From: Luteibacter anthropi
GTDB taxonomy: Bacteria > Pseudomonadota > Gammaproteobacteria > Xanthomonadales > Rhodanobacteraceae
Direction: 5' to 3'
DNA length: 64,000 nt
Assembly: GCF_011759365.1 (NCBI RefSeq)
Contig: NZ_JAARLZ010000008.1
Location: forward strand, 124,001 to 188,000
Shown here: positions 32,273 through 39,677 of the stretch, piece by piece
How positions within the stretch are numbered: position 1 is the first letter of the stretch
Layout: each line of letters begins with the position of its first letter
Notes under the pieces: model-generated
Databases searched by the model: none
Told to the model about the DNA's origin: nothing
Seen by the model: only the letters and a program-made list of their open reading frames with translations
Translations under genes and position numbers: made by a program

Positions 32273-32650
32273 TTACTTCGCGTCCATGATTGCCTGTTCG
32301 AGTTCTGCATGCGCATCATCGACTTTGCGCTGTCGCTCTGTGATCTTCTCAGGGCTCTTGCCCTGATCCCGGGCTTCTTTAAGATCAAGCTGCTTTTTGG
32401 CCAGTTTGTCCTGCGCCTTGGATATCTTTTTAGCCGCATCACTACGAAGTGACTCGTCGGTGCAATGAGCCTCCACCTCTGCCAGCGCTCTTTGCAGCCC
32501 TTGCACGCGTGCCGGATTCGCATGCGCCCGGGCATACGCGATTTCGCCCTCGATCACTTGCCGCTTGGCATCGCACCCACCCGACTGGGCGGTGGCCGCA
32601 GATGAGGCCACGATAAGGGCGAACATCATCCAGGGAATAACGATTTTCAC
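32273..32650 (-). CDS. DUF1090 family exported protein (YqjC-like)
   Basis: 125 residues. Signal peptide MKIVIPWMMFALIVASSAATAQ, then GGCDAKRQVIEGEIAYARAHANPARVQGLQRALAEVEAHC and a charged helical part (KKISKAQDKLAKKQLDLKEARDQGK...ITERQRKVDDAHAEL) that matches the pattern of E. coli YqjC (DUF1090), a periplasmic protein of unknown function. Start set at GTG 32650 because AAGGAG lies 6 nt upstream; a GTG five codons earlier overlaps this site. The helical part is likely coiled coil. Confidence 0.8.
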   Translation of the reverse strand: MKIVIPWMMFALIVASSAATAQSGGCDAKRQVIEGEIAYARAHANPARVQGLQRALAEVEAHCTDESLRSDAAKKISKAQDKLAKKQLDLKEARDQGKSPEKITERQRKVDDAHAELEQAIMDAK

Positions 32651-32716
32651 GGAAGACTCCTTCACGCAGGCCGTAGGGGCGCCAGCATCGCACGCCCCCG
32701 ATTTCGCCGCCCGGAT

Positions 32717-33430
32717 TCAGCGGCAGCGGCTGGACAGGTAGGTGGCAGCTTCAGCCTCCGCTGCCGATGTCTGCTCCGGTGTCAGTTGACTCGCAAGACT
32801 GTCGCGTTCCGGTTTCGCAATCAGTGCCGGCTTGAGGGTAGCGAGCTCGGTCTGGAAAGCGTATGCCTTGGCGGCGTCTTTCTCATAAAGCGAGCCGCCC
32901 TTCAGGCGTTGGTCGTAAAGCGTGCGAAGTGCATCGACATTGCATGATTGAGCCAGGGTCTCCAGATAGTTCCTGGATTTGCCAACCACCTCATACTTGA
33001 TTGAGGTGCTTGCCCTTGTGCCAAGAAGACGTTTCTCCTCATCCATTGCGGAGGTCGCGTAGACGTACGTGGCTTCGGGTAATCCGCCTTCGGCGGCAGT
33101 AGTGAGCCAGGAGAACGCCGAGTCGAGGTCTGCCTGGGTGACTCCCTTGCAGTAGGCATCTGCCTTCCCGCCCGAAGATTGCTCCCTGAGGTCGCGGCAT
33201 TTGCGGAGTCCTTCATAAAGCGAAGCTGCTTTGGCCGATGCGTCGGCCGTGCCCGTGGAGGCCTGTTTCTTCAGCAGGGGGATCTGCTGGTGAAACAGTG
33301 TGTCCGGAGCAGGGATGCCATTGAACGAAAAGGCTTTCGGGTACGCATCGCTACGGTTCGATGCGTCGGGAAGGGCTTGGGCGGCCCACGGAATCATGGC
33401 GCCGACAATGGCAAAAAAAATGAACTTCAT
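32717..33430 (-). CDS. Exported protein with Sel1-like segment
   Basis: 237 residues. Signal peptide MKFIFFAIVGAMIPWAAQA; AGGGAGAAG lies before the ATG at 33430. The mature part is mostly helical. SAFSWLTTAAEGGLPEATYVYATSAMDEE near residue 110 resembles one Sel1/TPR-like repeat; four cysteines (KCRDL, YCKG, SCNV, SRCR) may pair. Function unknown. The promoter carries the palindrome TGTAGG-N6-CCTACA 75 bp before the start, shared with the outer-membrane barrel gene at 37246. Confidence 0.72.
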   Translation of the reverse strand: MKFIFFAIVGAMIPWAAQALPDASNRSDAYPKAFSFNGIPAPDTLFHQQIPLLKKQASTGTADASAKAASLYEGLRKCRDLREQSSGGKADAYCKGVTQADLDSAFSWLTTAAEGGLPEATYVYATSAMDEEKRLLGTRASTSIKYEVVGKSRNYLETLAQSCNVDALRTLYDQRLKGGSLYEKDAAKAYAFQTELATLKPALIAKPERDSLASQLTPEQTSAAEAEAATYLSSRCR

Positions 33431-33505
33431 ACGTCTTCTCCCTGACTGCATGGTGTGAAGGATCTGCGGTTCGTTTCGAATATTACAGCTGGTCTGGACG
33501 CAGTC

Positions 33506-33523
33506 TGTAGGTGATCCCCTACA
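33506..33523. promoter_or_regulatory. Shared palindrome TGTAGG-N6-CCTACA, copy 1
   Basis: TGTAGGTGATCCCCTACA, an 18-bp inverted repeat. On the minus strand a -10-like TAATAT begins about 20 nt after it, which would centre the site near -41, the class II activator position. It is also 125 bp upstream of the divergent gene at 33648. The second copy is at 37328-37345. Confidence 0.65.
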
Positions 33524-33647
33524 AGTAGCGCATGGCATAGGGGGCGATGGGAAGGCTAAGCATTGTCTGAATGACGTCACGGATGGGGTAATACGCTCCC
33601 GGATTCGCGAGGTAAGCTCATTCACGGGATACCCAGGGATTTCGGTC

Positions 33648-34103
33648 ATGCGACGTTGGATCATGGTATTTGCACTCATCGCAGCTTGCGTGGCACACGC
33701 GGAGCATTCGCCCCAGCAGCAGGAGGAGGCGAGCAAGATCGTCGACCGTGACCTGAAGCGCATGAAGAATACGGGACAGGAAACCCGACGACTCAACGAC
33801 ATGATCCAGCGGGCCAGCCCCGATCAGAAACACGAGTACGGAAAACTCGTGAAGCAGCGGGACTTGCAGACACCCGGTACGCCGTGGGAAGCCCCTTCTG
33901 CATTGAACGCGCCTTCGCCTGTCACCGAGCCCAGCCATCCTGCCTGGCATGCTCCTGGGAATGCGGAGCTTCCCTACAGGTCGCCAGGCCGTAGCCCCGC
34001 TGTGAAGGAGAGCCTTCAGGCCACGCGGTCGGCGTGCGAGGCCAGTACGCATCCGGAGCACGACGCAACGTGCCAGGCGTTGTCGACGAGCAGCGGCTAC
34101 TGA
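33648..34103 (+). CDS. Hypothetical exported protein
   Basis: 151 residues. Signal peptide MRRWIMVFALIAACVAHAE, then a charged helical stretch SPQQQEEASKIVDRDLKRMKNTGQETRRLNDMIQRASPDQKHEYGKLVKQRDL and a Pro/Ser-rich low-complexity second half. Two cysteines near the end (SACEAS, TCQAL). No family recognised. It is divergent from the Sel1-like protein gene and may share its regulatory region. Confidence 0.6.
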   Translation: MRRWIMVFALIAACVAHAEHSPQQQEEASKIVDRDLKRMKNTGQETRRLNDMIQRASPDQKHEYGKLVKQRDLQTPGTPWEAPSALNAPSPVTEPSHPAWHAPGNAELPYRSPGRSPAVKESLQATRSACEASTHPEHDATCQALSTSSGY

Positions 34104-34222
34104 TGGGGATGCAAATGATGAAAATCGTCACTTCATGGACGCCCGTAACCTGTCATGTCGTTGGGCATCGACGATTCATGGCAGCAGGGCTGCTGCGTTA
34201 GTCCATCTGGCACATGTCGATA

Positions 34223-34260
34223 CGGTGCAGGGGGAAAACCATGGGCGCTTCCCTGCACCG
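34223..34260. promoter_or_regulatory. 10-bp inverted repeat just before the DUF418 gene
   Basis: CGGTGCAGGG and its exact reverse complement CCCTGCACCG, separated by 18 bp, end 12 bp before the ATG at 34273. In RNA the hairpin would sit where a ribosome binds, and no Shine-Dalgarno is otherwise clear, so translational control or an operator are both possible. Confidence 0.4.
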
Positions 34261-34272
34261 AGTACGAATCGC

Positions 34273-35502
34273 ATGACATCTCCTGCCCCCGGCGCCTCGC
34301 ATGCCGGGCCCAAGAAAGCGCGTATCCCAGGCCTCGATCTCATCCGCGGCGTGGCTATCCTTGGCATTCTTGCGGTGAATGCCGATGGCTTTGCCGTGCC
34401 CATTTCTGCATCGCTCAAGCCGGAATACTGGCCGTTTCCGAGCGAAGGCTGGACGGCGTTTTCCTATTGGGTCATGGACGCGTTCTTCCATGAGAAGTTC
34501 GTGACCCTGTTCTCCATGCTTTTCGGTGTGTCGTTGTTTCTGGTTGGCGGTGAGCGTAGCGATACCACGCGCGGTCGCATACTCGCACGGCGGCTTGCTG
34601 CATTGTTGTTCTTCGCCATGTTGCACGGCTTCGGTATCTGGTGGGGCGACATACTTTCCCTGTATGCCGTCACGGGTTTCATCATGTTCTTCGGCCGGTC
34701 GTGGAAGCCACGTACCCTGATGGCGGCCGGTGTGTGTCTGTTCCTGCTTCTTTCGCTCCGGTCGCTGCCGCATGCCGGGGTGGCGCCTGCCACCGTTGCG
34801 CCAACGGTTCAGGTGGCTACGGCGCCTGAGCCTTCCGATAATGCCGTCATCGAGCGCAAGGCGCACATCGCCTCGCAGATCGAATCGGCCAGATCGTCCT
34901 GGGCCGGTGCCTATCGCAGCAATACACAGTCCTACCTCAAGGTGTTGCATGGTGACATCGACCTGATTCCGTCGACGCTCGCACTCATGATGATCGGCCT
35001 TGCCCTGTTCAAGTACGGGTTCTTTGCCGGAACGATCGACAACCGGCGCTATCTGGCGCTGCTGCTGATCGGAAGCATGGCGCTCGTCGTAGTGGGCTGG
35101 TTGACATGGCAGAAAGATATGCTTGGCGTTTCCATCAAAGGCAGCGAGTTCATCGAGGTGATTCTTTCGCCATGGGTGGCACTTGCCTATGCTTCCGGCC
35201 TCATCCTTCTTGTGAAGGGTGGCGCGAAGCGTCTTTTCTCGCCACTCGTGGCAGCCGGACGCATGGCCTTCACCAACTACCTCACCCAGTCGTTGATCAT
35301 GACCACCATCTTCTACGGTGGCCGTGGCGGGCTGATGGGTGAAGTTGATCGTCCGGCACTTTGGGCGATGGTGATCGGCATCTGGTGTCTTCAGCTTGTG
35401 TGGTCGCCACTATGGATGGCGCGCTTCGAGATGGGGCCGTTTGAATGGGTCTGGCGTTGCATGACGTATGGTCGTCGTGTCCCGATCCGCAAGGCCGCCT
35501 GA
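34273..35502 (+). CDS. DUF418 domain-containing membrane protein
   Basis: 409 residues. Start MTSPAPGASH chosen; an open frame from 34135 lacks homology. N-terminal RIPGLDLIRGVAILGILAVNADGF, then FVTLFSMLFGVSLFLVGGER, FFAMLHGFGIWWGDILSLYAVTGFIMFF and a C-terminal DUF418 block AAGRMAFTNYLTQSLIMTTIFYGG...WMARFEMGPFEWVWRCMTYGRRVPI. Multi-helix inner-membrane protein like E. coli YeiB; related to acyltransferase-type membrane proteins, activity unknown. The beta-lactamase gene starts 99 bp downstream on the same strand. Confidence 0.88.
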   Translation: MTSPAPGASHAGPKKARIPGLDLIRGVAILGILAVNADGFAVPISASLKPEYWPFPSEGWTAFSYWVMDAFFHEKFVTLFSMLFGVSLFLVGGERSDTTRGRILARRLAALLFFAMLHGFGIWWGDILSLYAVTGFIMFFGRSWKPRTLMAAGVCLFLLLSLRSLPHAGVAPATVAPTVQVATAPEPSDNAVIERKAHIASQIESARSSWAGAYRSNTQSYLKVLHGDIDLIPSTLALMMIGLALFKYGFFAGTIDNRRYLALLLIGSMALVVVGWLTWQKDMLGVSIKGSEFIEVILSPWVALAYASGLILLVKGGAKRLFSPLVAAGRMAFTNYLTQSLIMTTIFYGGRGGLMGEVDRPALWAMVIGIWCLQLVWSPLWMARFEMGPFEWVWRCMTYGRRVPIRKAA

Positions 35503-35601
35503 CCGAAGGGCAGGGATGCCCTGAAATTGCCCTTATTTGGCCATCGGAGTCGCCACTTGCCGCTGCAATCTTTGCGCTCCCCCAATCCAGGATGTATTGC
35601 G

Positions 35602-36579
35602 ATGATGATGCAAGTCTTTCGTGGCGTGGCCCTGTCCCTCGTGGCGGGTTCGGCACTGGCCGCGGTCCCCGCCGGGAATCTTCGCGCATCGCTGGAGCAG
35701 GTCGCCAACCAGGCACGCCCGGGCACCATGGGTATCCTGGTGATGGACCCGGCCAGTCACGAGACCATCAAGATCAATGATGGCCGGAGCTACCTGATGA
35801 TGAGCGTCTTCAAGGCGCCGGTGGCCGCCACCGTGCTCGACCAGATCGACCACGGCAAGCTCTCGTTCGATCAGAAGGTGCACCTGACGCCCGCGGACGT
35901 CGTCGGCGGGTCGGCAGTGCCATCGCTGGGTGTACGGCTGAAGTCGGGACCGCTCGACGTCACCATCGATGAACTGCTGCATGCGGCCGTCACGCAAAGC
36001 GACAACACGGCCGTCGATGCCCTGATACGAGTGCTGGGCGGTGGCAAGACCGTTACGACATACCTGGAAAGCAAGGGTGTGCGTGGCATGCGTATCGACA
36101 TGGGCGAACGTGAGCTGGGCGCCATGCTTGAAGGCCTGAAGCCGGGCGAGGCGCCTCCGGCCAATGAGTCATCTCCCGCCGGCGACCTGCGGGAAAAGAA
36201 GGGATTTGAAGCGGTGCTTGCCAGCAAGGTGAATTCGACCACGCTGGATGGGGCGGGTTCGTTTCTTGATCACCTGCAGGCGGGCCAGTTGCTGCCCCCC
36301 GCATTCACGAAACGCCTGCTTGACATGATGACGGCCCAGGTTATCCCCAATCGCATCCGCGCGGGGCTGCCACAGGGTTTTCAGCTTGCGGACAAGACAG
36401 GTACGGCATTGACGTACGCCGATCGCATTGGTGCCTGGAACGATATCGGCGTGATCACCGGGCCGGATGGACGCAAGAAAATCGTTGCCGTATTCCTCAG
36501 TGACTCGCCCGCCGATCGCAAGCAGGCGGATGCGTGGTTCGCGGAAGTGGGGCGCCTTGTTGCGGCATCGATGAAGTGA
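35602..36579 (+). CDS. Class A beta-lactamase with expanded omega region
   Basis: 325 residues; typical class A enzymes have about 290. Signal peptide MMMQVFRGVALSLVAGSALA. Active-site motifs: SVFK (Ser68, Lys71), SDN (133-135) and KTG (265-267). The general-base glutamate is best placed at Glu169 (GERELG), 36 residues after SDN as in class A. The residue matching Asn170 is then Gly173. Glu169 to KTG spans 96 residues instead of about 68, an insertion of roughly 28 residues in and after the omega loop (LKPGEAPPANESSPAGDLRE). It is clearly serine beta-lactamase fold and should be periplasmic; spectrum cannot be predicted. AGGAT lies upstream. No LysR regulator is adjacent. Confidence 0.9.
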   Translation: MMMQVFRGVALSLVAGSALAAVPAGNLRASLEQVANQARPGTMGILVMDPASHETIKINDGRSYLMMSVFKAPVAATVLDQIDHGKLSFDQKVHLTPADVVGGSAVPSLGVRLKSGPLDVTIDELLHAAVTQSDNTAVDALIRVLGGGKTVTTYLESKGVRGMRIDMGERELGAMLEGLKPGEAPPANESSPAGDLREKKGFEAVLASKVNSTTLDGAGSFLDHLQAGQLLPPAFTKRLLDMMTAQVIPNRIRAGLPQGFQLADKTGTALTYADRIGAWNDIGVITGPDGRKKIVAVFLSDSPADRKQADAWFAEVGRLVAASMK

Positions 36580-36581
36580 GC

Positions 36582-36614
36582 ACAAGGTGCCATCGCATGG
36601 CGATGGCACCTTGT
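36582..36614. terminator. Hairpin between convergent beta-lactamase and barrel genes
   Basis: A perfect 15-bp inverted repeat, ACAAGGTGCCATCGC, loop ATG, then the complement. No clear T-run on either side, so it is terminator-like by position and stability only. Confidence 0.65.
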
Positions 36615-36622
36615 AGGCTTAC

Positions 36623-37246
36623 TTAGAAACGATATTCCATGCTGGCGGCCCAAAGGTTGGTGCCCACCGTTGTATGGTTGAATCGCGGTGCGAAGTGGTC
36701 GTAAGTGATTTGCAGGTCGAGCTTCGGCGTGAGGTGGTAACCGGCGCCCACGCCCGCGTAGTAGCGCGTGCTGTAGGTGGACCTGGTGAAGTGGTCCTTG
36801 TCGTAGTCGCCGTCGAAGGTGCCGTACGCGGTTACGGATGCCTTGAGGCGATAGCGGGCGACACCAGCGCGCATCAGCACGAAGAAGTTGTCCGTCATGT
36901 CCCATTTGGCATTCGCACCAAGCAGGAGAGCCTTCGTGGCCGCCTTGCTGCGATAGCTTGTGGATATCGAGTGGCTGGCTCCAGTCATATCCGCGAACTG
37001 GTAGGCGTAGCCACCGGAGAACTTCCGGTTGCCCAGATCCTGGTATCCGCCTTCAAGCCCGAGGTAGAAAGACGGCGCTACCGTCCAGCGGTATCCGCCC
37101 GTGATTCCATAGGCGAATTCGCCGTGGCCGCTATTGCGGGCCTGGCCCGCCGAGCCCTGCACGAATGCACCGCTGCTATCTGCATGTGCTGCTGACATCG
37201 ACCCAATGGCAGCCAATGCTGCTGCCACCAACCATTGCTTTTTCAT
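36623..37246 (-). CDS. Outer-membrane beta-barrel protein
   Basis: 207 residues. Signal peptide MKKQWLVAAALAAIGSMSAAHAD, then alternating amphipathic strands (FAYGITGGYRWTVAPSFYLGLEGGYQDLG, TRYYAGVGAGYHLTPKLDLQITYDHF) and a C-terminal phenylalanine in LWAASMEYRF, the signal for BAM insertion. Size suits an 8-stranded barrel of the OmpX/OmpA-transmembrane kind. Function unknown. The promoter carries the second copy of TGTAGG-N6-CCTACA, 81 bp upstream of the ATG, with a -10-like TAAGAT 21 nt after it on the minus strand. Confidence 0.85.
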   Translation of the reverse strand: MKKQWLVAAALAAIGSMSAAHADSSGAFVQGSAGQARNSGHGEFAYGITGGYRWTVAPSFYLGLEGGYQDLGNRKFSGGYAYQFADMTGASHSISTSYRSKAATKALLLGANAKWDMTDNFFVLMRAGVARYRLKASVTAYGTFDGDYDKDHFTRSTYSTRYYAGVGAGYHLTPKLDLQITYDHFAPRFNHTTVGTNLWAASMEYRF

Positions 37247-37327
37247 ATGCCCTGTTCCTTTTTTTTCTGAAAACCGCGCACGTCCTGCGTGGCGCGTCGC
37301 ATCTTAGGAACGTGATTCGTAAATTCC

Positions 37328-37345
37328 TGTAGGGGATCGCCTACA
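37328..37345. promoter_or_regulatory. Shared palindrome TGTAGG-N6-CCTACA, copy 2
   Basis: TGTAGGGGATCGCCTACA, 18 bp, identical arms to the copy at 33506. It lies 81 bp before the barrel gene start on the minus strand and 86 bp before the GTG of the small plus-strand gene at 37431. The form TGTAGG-N6-CCTACA resembles sites of NarL/GacA-type response regulators (GacA: TGTAAG-N6-CTTACA), but the regulator is not identified here. Confidence 0.65.
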
Positions 37346-37430
37346 CGAAGCACTCAGAATCATCTGGTATTCATTAAGCAAACTGGAAGCTGACGCGCAG
37401 TTCCGCATCGGATGGAAAACGCTTGAAAAA

Positions 37431-37754
37431 GTGATCGGTTTATGGGGTAGGGGGAGTGACCCCGAGTTGCGTTGGTACGAGAACGAGCCAGCGCAAAAGG
37501 TATCCGGTCAGGTGGCAAAGCCCTTCGATGGCGACATCCAGCAACTTCGTCGCGCGCGCCTGCGCCTGATCCTCGATGAATTACGCGTCGAGGGAGCTCC
37601 CAGCCTGACGGCTCAGGCGCTTGCACTTGGCATTCATGCCTTCGATCTGGCGGAAATCGTCGAGGGGGCGGATATCGAGGACCGTATGGCACGGGATATC
37701 GAGTGGGCCATGAACCTGCGCAGCGGCTGGCTGGACGACGAATCCAGTCTCTGA
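37431..37754 (+). CDS. Hypothetical protein, start uncertain
   Basis: 107 residues from a GTG at 37431 (MIGLWGRGSDPELRWYENEP). The frame stays open and protein-like upstream to 37323 (including WYSLSKLEADAQFRIGWKTLEK) without an ATG, GTG or TTG, so the true start may be unusual or the 5' end lost. The middle is helical and charged (DIQQLRRARLRLILDELRVEG), followed by LGIHAFDLAEIVEGADIEDRM. No family recognised with confidence. No good ribosome binding site at the GTG. Convergent with the tetA-like gene. Confidence 0.5.
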   Translation: MIGLWGRGSDPELRWYENEPAQKVSGQVAKPFDGDIQQLRRARLRLILDELRVEGAPSLTAQALALGIHAFDLAEIVEGADIEDRMARDIEWAMNLRSGWLDDESSL

Positions 37755-37769
37755 ATCCTGTATGGCAGG

Positions 37770-38957
37770 TCAGGCCGTCGCAAGCGGCCGGCGCGCTTGC
37801 CACGCCATGAGCGCCCCTACCAGCACATAGAACATCGCGCCGAATACCCAGGTTGCGCCGGGCCATGTCGTGCGTGTCAGCGCATAACTCGTGCTGACGA
37901 CCAGCGGGCCGACGATACCCATCAGGCTTGCCACGCTGGCCAGCATGCCCTGAAGTTCACCCTGCCGCGCTTGGTCTACTTCCCGCGAGAGCATGGCCTG
38001 CAAGGCAGGAAGTGCCATGCCGCCCGCGGCGAAGAGGGGCAGCAGCACAAAGGGGATCCACGACCGCGTGGCAAAAGAAATAAGCAGCATGCCAAGCGCA
38101 TCCGCAGCGAGCCCCGTTAGCAACGCCCTGCGTTCACCAAACCGCTCGACGATGGCCCCCGTCCCGAATGCCTGCGCCAGCGCATGGCATGCACCGTATC
38201 CCGCGAGCGACAACCCGGCGACGGACAGCGACCAGCCAAGCCGGTCCTGGCCGTAGAGGATCCACAGGGTGGCGGGAATCTGCGACACCAGCGCCAGCAG
38301 GGCGAACACGGTAACCAGCTGAACCAGCATCGGACCACCGGCCAGGCGATGCAGGGTGGTGAATGGGTTCATGGCCTTCAGCGAGAGACGAGGCCGGCTT
38401 TCCGCAGGCCGGGATTCCGGCAGCAGGAAATAGGCGAACAGTGCATTGGCGCCATTGAGGATGGCGGCGGCTACGAAGGGGGCCCGCAGGTGCCAGTCGC
38501 CCAGAAGGCCGCCAAGCACGGGGCCGGCAATGAAGCCGATGCCGAACATGGCACCCAGTTGCCCGAAGCGCTTCGCGCGAAGCCCTGGCGCCGTGATGTC
38601 GGTGAGCAACGCCGTGGCCACGGCCATGTTCGCCCCGGTGGCACCGGCGAGCAGGCGGCCTGCATAGAGCCAGCCCAGCGAGGGTGCCAGGGCCATCAGC
38701 ACATAGTCCGCAGCGGCTCCCGCCATCGAAACCAACAGGACCGGACGTCGGCCGAAGCGGTCGCTCAGGGCTCCAAGGACCGGAGCACAAAGAAATTGCA
38801 TGAGCGCATAGGCAGCCATCAGTCCGCCGTAATGGAAGGTGCGCAGGTCGGCAGACGTGAGCGTGCGTAGCAGGCCCGGCAGGATGGGCATGACCAGTCC
38901 CAGCCCGATGGCATCGAGCAGGATGGCCGCGAGGATGACGGGAAAGGCAAAACGCAT
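37770..38957 (-). CDS. tetA: Tet(A)-family tetracycline/H+ antiporter (MFS)
   Basis: 395 residues, 12 predicted membrane helices. Matches the Tet(A) class along its length: [21 protein letters not shown] at the N-terminus, [29 protein letters not shown] (motif A with the loop 2-3 Asp), [39 protein letters not shown] and [22 protein letters not shown]. Predicted to export metal-tetracycline for protons across the inner membrane. ATG at 38957. Divergent from a true tetracycline-type TetR across 62 bp holding two tet operators. Substrate assignment is strong by sequence and regulation but untested. No mobile element lies nearby. Confidence 0.87.
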   Translation of the reverse strand: MRFAFPVILAAILLDAIGLGLVMPILPGLLRTLTSADLRTFHYGGLMAAYALMQFLCAPVLGALSDRFGRRPVLLVSMAGAAADYVLMALAPSLGWLYAGRLLAGATGANMAVATALLTDITAPGLRAKRFGQLGAMFGIGFIAGPVLGGLLGDWHLRAPFVAAAILNGANALFAYFLLPESRPAESRPRLSLKAMNPFTTLHRLAGGPMLVQLVTVFALLALVSQIPATLWILYGQDRLGWSLSVAGLSLAGYGACHALAQAFGTGAIVERFGERRALLTGLAADALGMLLISFATRSWIPFVLLPLFAAGGMALPALQAMLSREVDQARQGELQGMLASVASLMGIVGPLVVSTSYALTRTTWPGATWVFGAMFYVLVGALMAWQARRPLATA

Positions 38958-38967
38958 GTCGAGATCT

Positions 38968-39016
38968 CTATCAATGATAGGGAGACATGGTGCCACCATT
39001 TCTCTATCATTGATAG
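38968..39016. promoter_or_regulatory. Two tet operators between tetA-like and tetR genes
   Basis: CTATCAATGATAG at 38968-38980 and CTATCATTGATAG at 39004-39016, centres 36 bp apart. Read on the minus strand the first is TCCCTATCATTGATAGAGA, almost the classical tetO2. The second ends 3 bp before the tetR ATG, so tetR is autorepressed and probably has a very short or no leader. Confidence 0.9.
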
Positions 39017-39019
39017 GGT

Positions 39020-39676
39020 ATGGCTGAATCCACATCATCCCGCACCTCGCAGCCCAGCCGCCGGCTTGGCAAGGACGACGTCGTCCGTGGTGCCCTGGCC
39101 TTGCTGAACGAGATAGGCATCGACGCCCTCAGTACGCGACGGCTGGCTGACTACCTGGGCGTGCGCTCACCGACGCTCTACTGGCACTTCCCCAGCAAGG
39201 AGGCCTTGCTGGAGGCCATGGCCGAGAGCGTGATGCTGGAACGCCAGGCAGCACAGCAGCCACCGTCGGCGGGCGCGTACTGGAAAGACTGGTTCATCGA
39301 AAACGCGGTCAGTTTCCGCGCGGCGCTGCTGGCCTATCGGGATGGGGCCCGGCTGCATGCCGGGTCACGCCCGCGACCGGGCCAGTTCGATTCCATCGAG
39401 GCAAGAGTGGCCGCCCTTCGGCAGGCAGGCTTCGAGCCCGGGGAGGCCGTGCGCCTCATGATGTCGGCAGGCCGTTTCGTGGTCGGCTGGGTGCTGGAAG
39501 AACAGGCGACCCGCATGGACGACGGTCACGAATCGCCCGTGGCCGATCACCACCCCCTGTTGCAGGAAGGGTGGGCAACGCTGGCGGCCATGGACCCGGA
39601 TGCCGCCTTCGTCGACGCCGTCAGCCTGCTGGCCGACGGCGCGGAGGCGGCGATGCGCCGCCGGAAAGGCGACTGA
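39020..39676 (+). CDS. tetR: Tetracycline repressor (TetR)
   Basis: 218 residues. Helix-turn-helix RLADYLGVRSPTLYWHFPSKEALLEAMAE (about 45-75) matches the DNA-reading helix of tetracycline-type TetR (PTLYWH). The core has FRAALLAYRDGARLHAGSRP, the position of the drug- and Mg-binding His100, and FEPGEAVRLMMSAGRFVVGWVLEEQ, as in TetR(A)-(H). An N-terminal extension of about 15 residues precedes it. Represses itself and the divergent efflux gene until tetracycline-Mg binds. Convergent with the AroQ-like gene. Confidence 0.92.
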   Translation: MAESTSSRTSQPSRRLGKDDVVRGALALLNEIGIDALSTRRLADYLGVRSPTLYWHFPSKEALLEAMAESVMLERQAAQQPPSAGAYWKDWFIENAVSFRAALLAYRDGARLHAGSRPRPGQFDSIEARVAALRQAGFEPGEAVRLMMSAGRFVVGWVLEEQATRMDDGHESPVADHHPLLQEGWATLAAMDPDAAFVDAVSLLADGAEAAMRRRKGD

Positions 39677-39677
39677 T

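Noticed and set aside
37431-37754. Possible Xre/MbcA/ParS-type antitoxin
   Set aside because: A loose resemblance (LWG...WY..EP) was noticed, but the defining residues do not line up and no toxin gene is next to it.
37360-37866. A 168-codon minus-strand open frame
   Set aside because: Overlaps the more protein-like plus-strand small gene, has Arg/Pro/Cys-rich shadow composition and no ribosome binding site.
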